A stretch of 64,000 bases of DNA from Niastella yeongjuensis (GCF_900110245.1 NZ_FOCZ01000004.1:310001-374000); one strand, 5' to 3'. Shown: positions 28,749 to 39,775, counted from the stretch's first letter. Notes: generated by a model not told the origin, from the sequence alone. A program made the numbers and translations.

Positions 28749-29830
28749 TCTACTAACATGTATGGATAGGGATACAACAGCACTTTCCAGTTAACACCCC
28801 CATCAGCTGTTATATACAGCTTCTGATCGCCGTACATGATACCGTTCTGTTCATCCTGGAAATGGATCTTTTTCATGTTGAGGTATTCAGTCATATTGTC
28901 TGAAACCGTGTTCCAGGTTACACCGGTATCTGTACTTTTCATAACACCGGTACTGGAAACGCCATATACTGTTGCTGGGTTAACCATATAGGCACTGGCC
29001 AGTTTCAAATCGGCAGCAGGCTTCTTCCAGGTAGCGCCACTGTCGGTAGAGATGTAAACATTGCCTGCATCTTCAATGGCTGCGATATTACCTTTTTTAC
29101 CTATCTGCAGACCGTTAATTACGCGTTTATCAATGGCAACCGGTTCACTCCAGGTACGGCCGGTATCTCTTGTTTTTGTAATAAAGGTGCTGAAGGCGCT
29201 GTTCTTGTACAACAGCATCCAACCGGTTTTATTATTTACGAACTGCATGTTCAACGGCTGAAAGGCATCATCGTACCAGATCACCCGGCTGGCAGTTGCG
29301 GTATTAAGATTAAGCTGGTAATACTGGCGGCTGTCCGCCTCGGTATTTGATTTTTGCTGATAAGACAGCATAACGTTGTTGCTGTCGATAAAAGCTGTGC
29401 ATACCAGTTCGGTGCTATAAAAACCCGTAGTGCTGATCACTGGTGCAAAGGTTTTCGGAGCAACGGAAGCCCAGGTTTTACCATAATCCAGGGAATAATT
29501 GATCACCGGCGCAGCAGACGTACCCGAAGCATATACAACAAAACTTCTGCTATAGCTATACGGGGTCAATTTCGGTTTAGGCAGCGAAATACCGGCGTTT
29601 GAAAAGTTTACGAACTGATCGGCGGTCTCAAAATAGTTTTTATCCGAAAAACCTCTGATACCAACGATACTATCAAGCCGCACATTGATCAGGCTATTAT
29701 CCTTTATTAATATTTTAAGTTTTGAATCCAGGATTGGTGTAGTTGGGATACCCGATACCATGAACCTGTCTTTATCACCACATCCCCACGCTACAGCACC
29801 CATCACCAAAAGGAAGTATAGTTTTTTCAT
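28745..29830 (-). CDS. Lipoprotein with BNR/sialidase-like beta-propeller repeats
   Basis: A 361-residue protein with a lipoprotein signal ending W-G-C-G (Cys ~17). The body has repeated Asp-box-like strands: Y-S-L-D-Y-G-K-T-W, R-D-T-G-R-T-W, S-T-D-S-G-A-T-W, S-T-D-T-G-V-T-W and T-A-D-G-G-V-N-W, spaced ~40-50 residues. These S/T-x-D-x-G-x-x-W motifs mark BNR (YCF48/sortilin-like) propellers. No catalytic residues can be assigned, so a binding or assembly role on the cell surface is more likely than sialidase activity. Start to stop spacing to the next minus gene (29833) is 2 bp, so the pair is an operon with the barrel-like protein first. Confidence 0.75.
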   Translation of the reverse strand: MKKLYFLLVMGAVAWGCGDKDRFMVSGIPTTPILDSKLKILIKDNSLINVRLDSIVGIRGFSDKNYFETADQFVNFSNAGISLPKPKLTPYSYSRSFVVYASGTSAAPVINYSLDYGKTWASVAPKTFAPVISTTGFYSTELVCTAFIDSNNVMLSYQQKSNTEADSRQYYQLNLNTATASRVIWYDDAFQPLNMQFVNNKTGWMLLYKNSAFSTFITKTRDTGRTWSEPVAIDKRVINGLQIGKKGNIAAIEDAGNVYISTDSGATWKKPAADLKLASAYMVNPATVYGVSSTGVMKSTDTGVTWNTVSDNMTEYLNMKKIHFQDEQNGIMYGDQKLYITADGGVNWKVLLYPYPYMLVD

Positions 29831-29832
29831 AG

Positions 29833-30600
29833 TTATTTTTTGAAATTGAGATTAACGCCCACGCTCAGGTTTATTGAACTACAGTCGTATACTTTTTTCT
29901 CTGGCATATTCAAACCGGCTGCCAGTCTTTCCTGTACCAATTCAGGATTTACTGTCAGTTCGGGTTTATAGTATTCGTAATCCAGTTTAACGTACAGATC
30001 ACCGGAACGAACCACCATAATACCGGCATCGATTGAATAACTGCTGCCAGTTAATATTTTACCGTTTGTCGTGAATTGAGGGGTAGAAGTTTTCTCGTCG
30101 CTTTTTGGGGTAACTGTATTTGCCGACCAGTTGTTATCAGCTCTTATAATGGGGAAAAAAGAGAGATTATTTTTTGTATAGGCCTTGTATTGCAGTTCAA
30201 GCCCGGCTTTAAACGTGCGGAACGCTTCGCGTTTGCTTTCACCCAGGTCGCCGGTTTTCCAATAATATTTTATTCCGCCGGCAGGACGAAGCCACAACTT
30301 GTTGTTCAGAAAAGCTGTTTTAAAACCGATAGAGCCGGTAAAACCGCCCTTGAAAGCTTGTTTAAGATCAGTACCGGGATTAGAAAAGCCTGCATCGATA
30401 TCAATGGCATACTTCCATTGCTTTTTAACCTTTGGCTTTTTTTGTTTTCCATTATCGAGCGTTATCAACGGCGACGCAATGGTTGACGTATTTGACGTTG
30501 ATGTTTGCGGTGCGGCAGGCGCCTCCTGTGCTAGTGCGGCACGCTGGATAAACAACATAGAAAAGACCCATAGGATACAACGGATACAAAGGGTTTTCAT
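29833..30600 (-). CDS. Outer-membrane-barrel-like protein of unknown function
   Basis: A 255-residue protein with a signal peptide (start ATG 30600; cleavage after AALAQ). A low-complexity Ala/Pro/Thr/Ser linker follows, then ~180 residues of alternating polar/aromatic strands (for example K-L-W-L-R-P-A-G-G-I-K-Y-Y-W-K) ending S-V-G-V-N-L-N-F-K-K, as in small outer-membrane beta-barrels. The frame is open to 30669, but the residues upstream of 30600 look like leader. It lies 2 bp upstream of the propeller lipoprotein, suggesting the two work together at the outer membrane. Family not recognised. Confidence 0.6.
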   Translation of the reverse strand: MKTLCIRCILWVFSMLFIQRAALAQEAPAAPQTSTSNTSTIASPLITLDNGKQKKPKVKKQWKYAIDIDAGFSNPGTDLKQAFKGGFTGSIGFKTAFLNNKLWLRPAGGIKYYWKTGDLGESKREAFRTFKAGLELQYKAYTKNNLSFFPIIRADNNWSANTVTPKSDEKTSTPQFTTNGKILTGSSYSIDAGIMVVRSGDLYVKLDYEYYKPELTVNPELVQERLAAGLNMPEKKVYDCSSINLSVGVNLNFKK

Positions 30601-30956
30601 TGGATATTTTTTAATAGTCTTACTACAAAAAATAAGATAAATGCGCACCGGTTCTGTGCCAGCCGCCATTCATCCCATCTTTATATTTACATTAATCAAT
30701 ATGTGAAATAAACTACAGTATCAATGCCATACGCCTGCTTTCCCCTTTTCAAACTTCGTTCACACATGTATTGGTACTTTAGACGGACTATAAAACGTAA
30801 ATACCCGTTGTAGTATTGTTGGGAAAACTAATTTCCCATTGTTTTCTTTTGACTGATAGACTGTTATGAGTTGATGTATTATTGTAAGTTGATAAGTTAA
30901 CAGGTTAACGAGTTGACAGGTTAACCTGTTCTTCTGCCTTCCGCCCTGCTCTCTGC

Positions 30957-31175
30957 CTACTGCGGACTAATAGGTTCATCCTGTTTCCCTGGCTCTTCCT
31001 CCGGTTCCGGAACAGGGATCTCACTGGGTGAAGTACCACCCGGATCATCTTCCGGCACAATTTCAGGCTCTTCAAACGGCCCTATGGGTTTACTTGGCAC
31101 TGTCTCGGGTGTAATTTCCGGTTTTTCGGGTGTAGGAATTTCGGTTGGTTTATTGGGGTTTGTCTTCTTGGCCAT
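30957..31175 (-). CDS. Pro/Glu-rich small protein of unknown function
   Basis: A 72-residue protein that is mostly P, E, K, S and D with a lysine-rich first 20 residues and an acidic remainder (E-I-P-V-P-E-P-E-E-E-P). It must be disordered and shows no signal peptide or domain. Such spacer-like P/E repeats could link or tether a partner. It is divergent from the phosphoribosyltransferase gene with a 104-bp spacer. Its stop codon lies inside a CTGCC-type heptad stretch (30941-30963). The codon pattern looks coding, but the gene could be spurious. The 287 bp upstream of the array (30670-30956) hold 8-nt AACAGGTT-type repeats and one 7-bp hairpin. Confidence 0.5.
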   Translation of the reverse strand: MAKKTNPNKPTEIPTPEKPEITPETVPSKPIGPFEEPEIVPEDDPGGTSPSEIPVPEPEEEPGKQDEPISPQ

Positions 31176-31279
31176 AGTATTTGTTTAGGGCAGAAATGCA
31201 AAAGCCATTCCACCCAGAATGCCTGATATCTAAACAAACAGGAACCAAACCACTGGCACGATTGTTCCATATTTAATAC

Positions 31280-31909
31280 ATGACTTCAAAGCCAATATTC
31301 CAGGACCGCATCGATGCCGGGCTCGCCTTGTGCCAGCATTTACAACATTACAAACATGTTGACGGTATAGTACTGGCTGTTCCCCGCGGCGGTGTTCCGG
31401 TTGCATTACCGGTAGCTGGCATTTTACAATTACCACTTGAGCTTATTCTCTCTAAAAAGATTGGTCATCCCATGCATAAAGAGTTTGCCATTGGTGCGGT
31501 AAGCCTCACAGGACAGGTCCTCTCGCCCAATGCATTTGCATCGGATGAATATATTCAACAGGAAACCCTGCACATACGACAGCAATTAAGGGCCATGTAC
31601 AAAAAGTTCATGGGCAATAAACAGCCAACGCCCATAAAAGGGAAAATAGTGATTGTAATCGATGACGGTGTTGCCACGGGCAATACATTGTTAAGTACAC
31701 TTGAAATGATCAAAAAAGAAGGGCCTAAAAAACTGGTGATCGCCGTGCCTGTGGCCTCCAAACAAGCCGCACAAAAATTAAGCGAGGTAGTGGATGAATT
31801 TGTTTGCGTATGGATCCCCTCCCACTTTCGTTCAGTAGGCGAGTTTTATTCAGATTTTACCCAGGTAAGTGATGAAGATGTTATTACAATGCTTACACCC
31901 CCGAAATAG
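31280..31909 (+). CDS. Phosphoribosyltransferase-family protein
   Basis: A 209-residue type I PRTase fold. The PRPP loop is I-V-I-D-D-G-V-A-T-G-N-T (~125-136) and an N-terminal segment A-V-P-R-G-G-V-P-V-A (~35-45) provides the family's oxyanion strand. This subgroup of free-standing PRTases is often found next to universal stress proteins, HPF and cation ATPases rather than purine genes, so a stress role is inferred, not a salvage pathway. A heptad array begins 4 bp after the stop. Confidence 0.85.
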   Translation: MTSKPIFQDRIDAGLALCQHLQHYKHVDGIVLAVPRGGVPVALPVAGILQLPLELILSKKIGHPMHKEFAIGAVSLTGQVLSPNAFASDEYIQQETLHIRQQLRAMYKKFMGNKQPTPIKGKIVIVIDDGVATGNTLLSTLEMIKKEGPKKLVIAVPVASKQAAQKLSEVVDEFVCVWIPSHFRSVGEFYSDFTQVSDEDVITMLTPPK

Positions 31910-31913
31910 TTCC

Positions 31914-31969
31914 AAGTTCTAAGTTGAAAGTTTAAAGTTGAAAGTTTAAAGTTGAAAGTTTAAAGTTCA
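31914..31969. repeat. Heptamer tandem array (AAGTTNA)
   Basis: Eight perfect-register 7-nt units AAGTTCT, AAGTTGA, AAGTTTA, AAGTTGA, AAGTTTA, AAGTTGA, AAGTTTA, AAGTTCA directly after the PRTase stop codon. Alternation of TGA/TTA units suggests growth by duplication of a 14-mer. Confidence 0.9.
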
Positions 31970-32024
31970 ACATTTCGGGTTCTGTAACTTACAGCCTGTA
32001 TTCGCTTAAAGCTTACAGTTGCAT

Positions 32025-32357
32025 TCAAACTTTAACCGTACTCGTTATCTGATCGGGTAATCCTTGCTGTTGTTTGGCCTGTAACTGTACAGCCCTTTCC
32101 AACTCATCTACGGCCAGGCAGGCGCTTTCGTTAAAACTGCCCGATCGCCGGTGTACGAACAACGAATCGCCATACAACGTAAGCCTCATTTCGCAGATCT
32201 TGTTCTCGTGTGGCATGGCAGCAGCATCATCACGCAGAATAATTTCGGCTTTTACAATATCCTTAATGAGGTGGGAAAAAGACAGCACTTTCTCCTTAAC
32301 TGGTTTTAATATGGATTCATTTACATCAGAATGCGGGGCATGAATCTCAATAATCAT
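32025..32357 (-). CDS. HPF/RaiA-type ribosome-associated protein (short form)
   Basis: A 110-residue protein starting M-I-I-E-I-H-A-P-H (ATG 32357; the frame extends to 32378). It shows the beta-alpha-beta-beta-beta-alpha order of S30EA/HPF: V-K-E-K-V-L-S-F in helix 1, K-A-E-I-I-L-R-D-D, E-M-R-L-T-L-Y-G-D-S-L-F-V-H, and a long helix 2. It lacks the C-terminal dimerisation domain of long HPF. It probably binds the 30S decoding region to slow or hibernate translation. It neighbours the UspA-like and PRTase genes, supporting a stress/stationary-phase role. Confidence 0.82.
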   Translation of the reverse strand: MIIEIHAPHSDVNESILKPVKEKVLSFSHLIKDIVKAEIILRDDAAAMPHENKICEMRLTLYGDSLFVHRRSGSFNESACLAVDELERAVQLQAKQQQGLPDQITSTVKV

Positions 32358-32547
32358 TGACTCAAATCGGAATGCCATATAAAGTATTGTATACCTAAGT
32401 TACGATTATAAATGCATAAAACGCACGCCCATAGCGGGTTTAACACTTGTTGTTCAAACAGGAAATACCTGGATCAAAGTCCCATAACAACATGATAGAT
32501 AATGCGTTTCCCATCAACACTAATTATGAGTGATGAAGAAAGGCAGA

Positions 32548-33351
32548 TCAACGCCTTTTAAAAGCGGCTGTTGCCGGCTTCACCAGCTCCGACAACCCAT
32601 TTCGGCCATAGGCGCCCATTACAACAATGGTATGCTGCCGGTCGTGCAGGAACGTGAATAATGCTTCTGTAGCCTTACCCTGCAACACCTTGAAACCAAT
32701 GCTGGAATAATGCAACCGGAGCCATTTACCCAGGTGGTCCTGCTCGGTAACAGGCATATCATCGTCTTTATTTACCTGTAGTACGATGGCCTTTTTCTCT
32801 GCCAGCTCGGGGAATAGATAAGTGAACTGTTTGATGGCAAAAACAGCTGAGCGGCTGCCATCATATGCAAAAACAATCTCCTTTATTTCTGCCAGACTGT
32901 TAGGCGCCACCAATACGGGACATTCCGCTGCTGCCAATACATCTTTTACAAATGGTGTAGGCGTATCCTTCCATTTTCTTTCGCGCGTTGCGGAAGCCTT
33001 GATGATCAGCAGATCGGCAAAACGGCTTTCTTCGATGACCGATTCACTTCCATAACTGTTATTATTGAATTGTACCTGGCAACGCACGCCTCTCACCGCG
33101 CAGCTTCTTTTAAACTGCGTAATATGATCTTCCAGTTGTTGCAGGGTAATATTTGGGCCCGCACTGTAAACGGGCGGTTCTTCAATATAAGGCGCGCCAA
33201 ACTCCATTTTCGTGTCTGGCGCTTCTTCTTCATAATTACCAAAAAACAAACCGGTTAATGAGGAATGAGAAAGCGTTGCAAAATTGCAGGCGAAGTGTAT
33301 GATTTCGGTATCGACGTGTGCCGCATCGAGTACCAGCAGGATCTTTTTCAT
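32548..33351 (-). CDS. Universal stress protein (tandem UspA domains) with C-terminal frameshift
   Basis: A 267-residue protein with two UspA domains (about 1-145 and 150-267). Domain 2 has the end motif V-M-G-A-Y-G-R-N-G-L-S, but then stops abnormally after A-A-F-K-R-R. In the +1 frame the sequence continues L-L-K-G-V-D-L-P-F-F-I-T-H-N and stops at 32520, exactly the end expected for a UspA domain (hydrophobic beta-strand 5, P-x-F-I-x-H). The shift falls on the homopolymer pair TTTT-AAAA at 32556-32563, so a 1-nt indel (real mutation or assembly error) is the simplest cause. The protein may still fold without strand 5. Confidence 0.85.
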   Translation of the reverse strand: MKKILLVLDAAHVDTEIIHFACNFATLSHSSLTGLFFGNYEEEAPDTKMEFGAPYIEEPPVYSAGPNITLQQLEDHITQFKRSCAVRGVRCQVQFNNNSYGSESVIEESRFADLLIIKASATRERKWKDTPTPFVKDVLAAAECPVLVAPNSLAEIKEIVFAYDGSRSAVFAIKQFTYLFPELAEKKAIVLQVNKDDDMPVTEQDHLGKWLRLHYSSIGFKVLQGKATEALFTFLHDRQHTIVVMGAYGRNGLSELVKPATAAFKRR

Positions 33352-33435
33352 GGTGCTTGATTTTAGATCAAAGCTATCCTACTGGTACGCCCCGTTATAT
33401 GATGTTTATTAGGATGAATAATGATTATGATCAGA

Positions 33436-33606
33436 AGAAGGCAAAGGGCAGAAGGCAGAAAACCTCAGCGCGGCCCCCGGAACCGTATCATACCTTTCAA
33501 CTCCGTCAACCCTATCAACTTTAACTTTTCACCCCGAATCCACTTGCATTTGACCTGATTAACTTGTTAACTTGTCAACTTGTCAACTTGTTAACTTGTT
33601 AACTTG
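33436..33606. repeat. Heptamer and octamer arrays between uspA-like and thiH
   Basis: Four heptads AGAAGGC, AAAGGGC, AGAAGGC, AGAAAAC lie at 33436-33463, and six octads TTAACTTG/TCAACTTG at 33559-33606. The second array abuts the thiH stop codon (33607-33609), and the next unit TCAACTAA continues into it. The gap between, 33464-33558, holds looser AACTTT/TCAAC repeats. Confidence 0.85.
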
Positions 33607-34728
33607 TCAACTAAGAACCACATCCCAATCCTTCCACACCGGTTCATAACCTATTGATGAAATAACACGGGCCATTTCGGCCGGACTGCGTTCATCGGCT
33701 ATCTCAAATTGTTCGAGCGATTCCGGTTCCACCGCATAACCGCCCGGATTGGTCTTTGATCCCGCGCTGATAGAAGTAATGCCTAATTGCATTACATGGT
33801 CCCTAAAGCGGGGTAATTCCCTTGTAGATAACGATAACTCCACTTCCTGGTTAAAGATGCGCCAGGCGCAGATCAACTGCACCAGCTCCCGATCTACCAT
33901 CTCTACTTTGGGTTCCAGTCCACCGGAGAAAGGCCGCAGGCGCGGGAAGGAAATACTGTATTTTGTTTGCCAGTACGTACGTTCAAGGTATTGCAAATGC
34001 AAGGCCGTGAAGAAAGAATCGGTGCGCCAGTCTTCCAAACCTATCAGAATACCCAAACCAATCTTATGCACGCCTGCTCTGCCCAACCGGTCAGGTGTTT
34101 CAATACGATATTGAAAATTCGACTTCTTGCCTTTCGGGTGGTGCTTTTTATAATCTTCGCGGTGATAAGTTTCCTGGTATACCAATACGGTGTGTAACCC
34201 TTCTGTGATCAGCTCCCTGTAATCCGCTTCATCGAGCGGTTGCACTTCCATGGAAATATGCGCAAACTGTTTCTTCAACAGGTTGATGGCATTTTTAAAA
34301 TATGGTACATGCACCGTCTGATTGGCTTCCCCGGTTACCAGCAATACATGTTCATACCCCATCGACCTGATGGCTGTTGCTTCCTGCAGCATTTCAGTAG
34401 CCGACAGCGTTCTGCGCCGCACCTTGTTATCGAAGCTGAACCCGCAATAGGTACAAATATTATTGCACTCATTGCTCAGATACATGGGTACATATAACTG
34501 GATCGTTTTCCCAAAACGTTGCTGTGTGAGTTGTTGGCTCAACCGCGCCATCGGTTCCAGGTACGGAGCGGCAGCGGGCGAAATGAGGGCCATAAAATCA
34601 TCCAGCGTTCTGCTTTGCCGGCCCAGCGCTGTTTCAACGTCGGCGGCGGTTTTGCTATAAATACGCTGCTTTACCTCATCCCAGCTGTATTGATTGAATA
34701 TGTCGATAAAACTAACCATGGTATTCAT
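33607..34728 (-). CDS. thiH: 2-iminoacetate synthase ThiH
   Basis: A 373-residue radical-SAM enzyme with the cluster motif C-N-N-I-C-T-Y-C (C88, C92, C95) after the ThiH opening. It cleaves L-tyrosine to 2-iminoacetate (dehydroglycine) and p-cresol for thiazole synthesis, the anaerobic-type route in place of ThiO. The start at 34728 overlaps thiG by 17 bp; an internal ATG at 34719 is also possible. It is the last gene of the operon; no thiF follows, unlike in many Bacteroidota. Confidence 0.95.
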   Translation of the reverse strand: MNTMVSFIDIFNQYSWDEVKQRIYSKTAADVETALGRQSRTLDDFMALISPAAAPYLEPMARLSQQLTQQRFGKTIQLYVPMYLSNECNNICTYCGFSFDNKVRRRTLSATEMLQEATAIRSMGYEHVLLVTGEANQTVHVPYFKNAINLLKKQFAHISMEVQPLDEADYRELITEGLHTVLVYQETYHREDYKKHHPKGKKSNFQYRIETPDRLGRAGVHKIGLGILIGLEDWRTDSFFTALHLQYLERTYWQTKYSISFPRLRPFSGGLEPKVEMVDRELVQLICAWRIFNQEVELSLSTRELPRFRDHVMQLGITSISAGSKTNPGGYAVEPESLEQFEIADERSPAEMARVISSIGYEPVWKDWDVVLS

Positions 34729-35485
34729 CTAAAAATGCCGTTAATGGACTACTTGCAATAGCGGTGTTCAATGGTTGGGCCAACCGTGCTTCGTAAGCTA
34801 TTCTTCCTGCTTCTACGCCCATTTTAAAAGCAGTGGCCATTTGTACCGGCTGACCGGCAACTGCAATGGCTGTGTTCACTAAAACGGCAGCTGCACCTAT
34901 CTCCAATGCTTTGGCCGCATCAGATGGCGAACCAATGCCTGCATCCACTACTACCGGCACCTTGCTTTGTTCTATAATGATCTCCAGAAAGTCGATTGTT
35001 TTTAACCCCTTGTTACTGCCTATGGGTGAACCAAGCGGCATTACCGCTGCAGCGCCGGCTTCTTCGAGGCGCTTACACAAAACCGGATCGGCATGAATAT
35101 AGGGCAACACCACAAAACCCATTTTTACCAGTTCTTCGGTTGCCCGTAAGGTTTCAACCGGATCGGGCATCAGGTATTTGGGATCCGGATGTATTTCGAG
35201 TTTCAGCCAGTTTGTTTGCAAAGCTTCGCGTGCCAGCTGCGCGGCAAAGATGGCTTCTTTGGCAGTACGTACCCCCGAGGTATTGGGCAACAGGTTGATG
35301 TGTTTATGTTGCAGGTGACTTAAAATATCATCCTGCGGATTGTTCATATCAACCCGTTTCAAGGCAACCGTTACCAGTTCTGAACCGGATGCCAGCAAAG
35401 CATCTTCCATTACCCCGGTGGAACTGAATTTACCGGTACCAGTGAATAAACGGGATTTGAATGTTTTATCTGCTATTGTTAACAT
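34712..35485 (-). CDS. thiG: Thiazole synthase ThiG
   Basis: A 257-residue TIM barrel. K95 in N-W-L-K-L-E-I is the lysine that forms the imine with deoxyxylulose 5-phosphate. Family loops [23 protein letters not shown] and [13 protein letters not shown] are all present. It condenses DXP, 2-iminoacetate from ThiH and ThiS thiocarboxylate into the thiazole phosphate. It starts 11 bp after the thiE stop and overlaps thiH. Confidence 0.97.
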   Translation of the reverse strand: MLTIADKTFKSRLFTGTGKFSSTGVMEDALLASGSELVTVALKRVDMNNPQDDILSHLQHKHINLLPNTSGVRTAKEAIFAAQLAREALQTNWLKLEIHPDPKYLMPDPVETLRATEELVKMGFVVLPYIHADPVLCKRLEEAGAAAVMPLGSPIGSNKGLKTIDFLEIIIEQSKVPVVVDAGIGSPSDAAKALEIGAAAVLVNTAIAVAGQPVQMATAFKMGVEAGRIAYEARLAQPLNTAIASSPLTAFLDEYHG

Positions 35486-35496
35486 GTCATTTCTTT

Positions 35497-36120
35497 TTAT
35501 AAATACAAATCACTTATCTGCTTCACCACTTGCTGTTTATCTTGCACGTTAGTAATTGCTCCGGACAAAGCGACCCCATATATACCCGCATCCCTTAACC
35601 CCGGCACATCATCGGGTAGAATCCCCCCAATGGCCACAATGGGCGTATATATCGCAGCTGCCCGCATTTGGTTCATAATGTGTTGATAGCCCTCCAACCC
35701 CAGCACCGGGCTTAATTTTTCTTTGGTAGTAGTAAAGCGAAAGGGCCCTAAACCGATATAATCCACACCTTCCAGCACCCGCTGTTGAATGTGTTCAAAC
35801 GTATTGGCGGTACCGCCTACAATCATATTACTGCCTACAATGGCACGCACATCGCTTACAGCCATATCCTGTAACCCTACGTGTACGCCCCAGGCATTTA
35901 CCGCCCGGGCCACCTTCGGAAAATCATTAATGATCAGTTTGGCGTTGTATCGATCGCACAGGGCTTTTGCAGCCTTTGCCAGTTCCAGCACTACGGCTTC
36001 CGGCTGGTTCTTCACCCGTAATTGAATCAGTTTACAACCTGCTGTCAACGCATCTTCTATGGCCGCTAAATGCGTTTTCGTAGTAGTTTGTTGCGAAATA
36101 AAATATACCCGTTCTAACAT
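35497..36120 (-). CDS. thiE: Thiamine-phosphate synthase ThiE
   Basis: A 207-residue TIM barrel with Q-L-R-V-K at strand 2, I-I-N-D-F (usually N-D), [21 protein letters not shown] and A-I-G-G-I near the end. All fit ThiE, which joins HMP pyrophosphate and thiazole phosphate to form thiamine phosphate. It overlaps thiD by 7 bp. A second, shorter ThiE/TenI-like gene lies two genes upstream. Confidence 0.94.
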   Translation of the reverse strand: MLERVYFISQQTTTKTHLAAIEDALTAGCKLIQLRVKNQPEAVVLELAKAAKALCDRYNAKLIINDFPKVARAVNAWGVHVGLQDMAVSDVRAIVGSNMIVGGTANTFEHIQQRVLEGVDYIGLGPFRFTTTKEKLSPVLGLEGYQHIMNQMRAAAIYTPIVAIGGILPDDVPGLRDAGIYGVALSGAITNVQDKQQVVKQISDLYL

Positions 36121-36869
36121 GATGTATGATATCCCAGTAATGACTGGTTACTGTTTAAAAATGTTTCTACATATTGTTTCGCACTACGGCAGGCTGCTGC
36201 TACCGTTGCACCCTGCGCCAGCCGGGCCGTGATGGCTGCCGACAACACACAACCCGATCCGTGTTTGGGAAATACTTTTTCAACACCGGGTTCAATGATG
36301 GTTTGTCCTGCCGGTTCGTACAAAGTATCGGTGCCCTGTGCATCCGGACGATGTCCGCCCTTTAACAACACCGGGCAATACACCGCCTGGTCGTTTTTCA
36401 CCAGCGCTTCCCCGGTTATGGATTGCAGTTGCTGCAATTCATTGTAATTGGGTGTAACCAGTGTCAGCGAAGCCAATACCGCATCCAGGTCATGAAAGGT
36501 TTCCACTGCATGAAAATCATAACCAGCGCTGGCTTTCAATACCGGGTCCCATACAATTTGTACTTCAGGACTATTCTCCTTTAGGAACGCGATGACATCC
36601 ACCAATGTATCCAGCGAATCGATGATACCGATCTTGCAGGCCGACACCACATACTTGTTCATCAGCGGTTGCAGCTGCTCGATGATCTGTTCTGCAGACA
36701 GCCAGTGAATATTCAAAAAGCGGTCATCGGTTTGAACCGTCCAGGCCGTGGCAACACCAAAGCCATACACTTCGTGTTGTTCAAAGGTTTTGCAATCGGC
36801 CAGCAGTCCTGCCCCACCACTGGGGTCGAACCCGGCAATGGTCAATACGTTTGGACGTTCTGTTTGCAT
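36114..36869 (-). CDS. thiD: Hydroxymethylpyrimidine/phosphomethylpyrimidine kinase ThiD
   Basis: A 251-residue ribokinase-fold enzyme: I-A-G-F-D-P-S-G-G-A-G at the N-terminus, an HMP-binding loop, and the C-terminal H-G-S-G-C-V-L-S-A-A anion hole. It phosphorylates HMP to HMP-PP. The start overlaps the TenI-like gene by 28 bp, a tight operon. Confidence 0.95.
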   Translation of the reverse strand: MQTERPNVLTIAGFDPSGGAGLLADCKTFEQHEVYGFGVATAWTVQTDDRFLNIHWLSAEQIIEQLQPLMNKYVVSACKIGIIDSLDTLVDVIAFLKENSPEVQIVWDPVLKASAGYDFHAVETFHDLDAVLASLTLVTPNYNELQQLQSITGEALVKNDQAVYCPVLLKGGHRPDAQGTDTLYEPAGQTIIEPGVEKVFPKHGSGCVLSAAITARLAQGATVAAACRSAKQYVETFLNSNQSLLGYHTSC

Positions 36870-37450
36870 AGTTTAAAATTTTCAACGGCGTTTGCCGGTT
36901 CCTTCCAGATGGTGCCGAGCAAAGCGGCCCCATCAAAATTCATGGCCATGGCTGATCGAATATTCCGGGCATCCACGCCTCCCAGTGCATAAACCGGCAC
37001 CGGCTTTTGTTCCGCTTCCAGATAGAAATCATCTGCGGCTACGCCTTTGTAGTGATGTTTAGAAATACTATCGAATACCGGCGAAAAAAAGACATATGAA
37101 AAAAGCGACGTCAACCGTTGAACCGTTGGCAGGTCATGTACCGAGGTACTTAACGTGTAGCCTTTGTTTTTCAGTCGCATCATTTCTTCTTTAGTTGTCT
37201 CCTGCCGGTGTTCCTCTCTGAAATGCCAGCGATGGATCTTATATTCCTCCATTAAATGAAAGAAACCGTGCATAGCAATGCGGTTATGATAAACAGCAGG
37301 TATTGCTTCTATCAACAGCCGCACCGCCTGCTCATCCGCCTCCGGTTTGCGCAGGTGAAACACCTCCAGTCCATCTTCAAACAATTGTTGAATGATGGCG
37401 GCTTCATCTGGAACCATAGTAGCATTTGATATAACAACGATCGAAAACAT
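36842..37450 (-). CDS. Second ThiE/TenI-like protein
   Basis: A 202-residue short TIM barrel of the thiamine-monophosphate synthase/TenI superfamily: E-V-F-H-L-R-K-P (strand 2), M-H-G-F-F-H-L, S-T-S-V-H-D-L, Y-V-F-F-S-P-V-F-D-S-I-S-K and Y-A-L-G-G-V-D-A-R-N-I. The usual I-N-D substrate Asp is not seen at the expected place, so it may be a TenI-type thiazole tautomerase rather than a second synthase. TenI converts the ThiG product to the aromatic isomer used by ThiE, so having it in the operon makes sense. A heptad array lies between it and thiC. Confidence 0.75.
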   Translation of the reverse strand: MFSIVVISNATMVPDEAAIIQQLFEDGLEVFHLRKPEADEQAVRLLIEAIPAVYHNRIAMHGFFHLMEEYKIHRWHFREEHRQETTKEEMMRLKNKGYTLSTSVHDLPTVQRLTSLFSYVFFSPVFDSISKHHYKGVAADDFYLEAEQKPVPVYALGGVDARNIRSAMAMNFDGAALLGTIWKEPANAVENFKLCKQNVQTY

Positions 37451-37461
37451 ATTGAAAAGCT

Positions 37462-37557
37462 GTTGCAGGTTGCAGGTTGCAGGTTACAGGTTGCAAGTTG
37501 CAGGTTACAAGGAAATCCCGAAACAGCGCCCTGAAACTTGAAACATGGAACCCGAAA

Positions 37558-37559
<2 letters not shown>
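37462..37559. repeat. Heptamer arrays between thiC and the TenI-like gene
   Basis: Seven units at 37462-37510 (GTTGCAG x3, GTTACAG, GTTGCAA, GTTGCAG, GTTACAA) and four at 37532-37559 (TGAAACT, TGAAACA, TGGAACC, CGAAACT). The second set overlaps the thiC stop codon (37558-37560). Both sets sit inside an operon, not only at its ends. Confidence 0.88.
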
Positions 37560-39498
<1,939 letters not shown>

Positions 39499-39515
39499 TT
39501 AAGCTGTAAACAGTA

Positions 39516-39571
39516 GAACTCAGAACTTTGAACTTAAAACTTGAAACTTTAAACTTTAAACCTTGAACTAA
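39516..39571. repeat. Heptamer array touching the thiS stop
   Basis: Eight heptads GAACTCA, GAACTTT, GAACTTA, AAACTTG, AAACTTT, AAACTTT, AAACCTT, GAACTAA end one base before the thiS stop (39572-39574). The spacer between thiS and thiC is filled by it. Confidence 0.88.
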
Positions 39572-39775
39572 CTACCCGCCTTGTGTTGCGCGAATCAGCA
39601 TTATTTTATCAGCTGGCTGAAGCATATAGCCTGGCCAGTCGGTACTGGGAATAACAGTTTGATCAACGGCTACCGCTAAACCGGCTACCGGTATGCCTAA
39701 TACCTGGGTAAGCAATTGCTCCAACGAACACTGGTCAGGAATATCCCTGGATTGTTGATTAATAAGAATGTTCAT
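39572..39775 (-). CDS. thiS: Sulfur carrier protein ThiS
   Basis: A 67-residue ubiquitin-fold protein ending A-T-Q-G-G, the C-terminal diglycine that carries the thiocarboxylate. The frame is open to 39892, but ATG 39775 starts at M-N-I-L-I-N, normal for ThiS; the earlier frame runs through the riboswitch. First gene of the thi operon. No adenylating partner (ThiF/MoeB) is found in the window, so activation must come from elsewhere. Confidence 0.92.
   Translation of the reverse strand: MNILINQQSRDIPDQCSLEQLLTQVLGIPVAGLAVAVDQTVIPSTDWPGYMLQPADKIMLIRATQGG

Noticed and set aside
30820-30850. Terminator TGGGAAA-ACTAA-TTTCCCA followed by a T-rich run
   Set aside because: No plus-strand gene ends nearby and the stem is only 7 bp with an interrupted T run, so it was not annotated.
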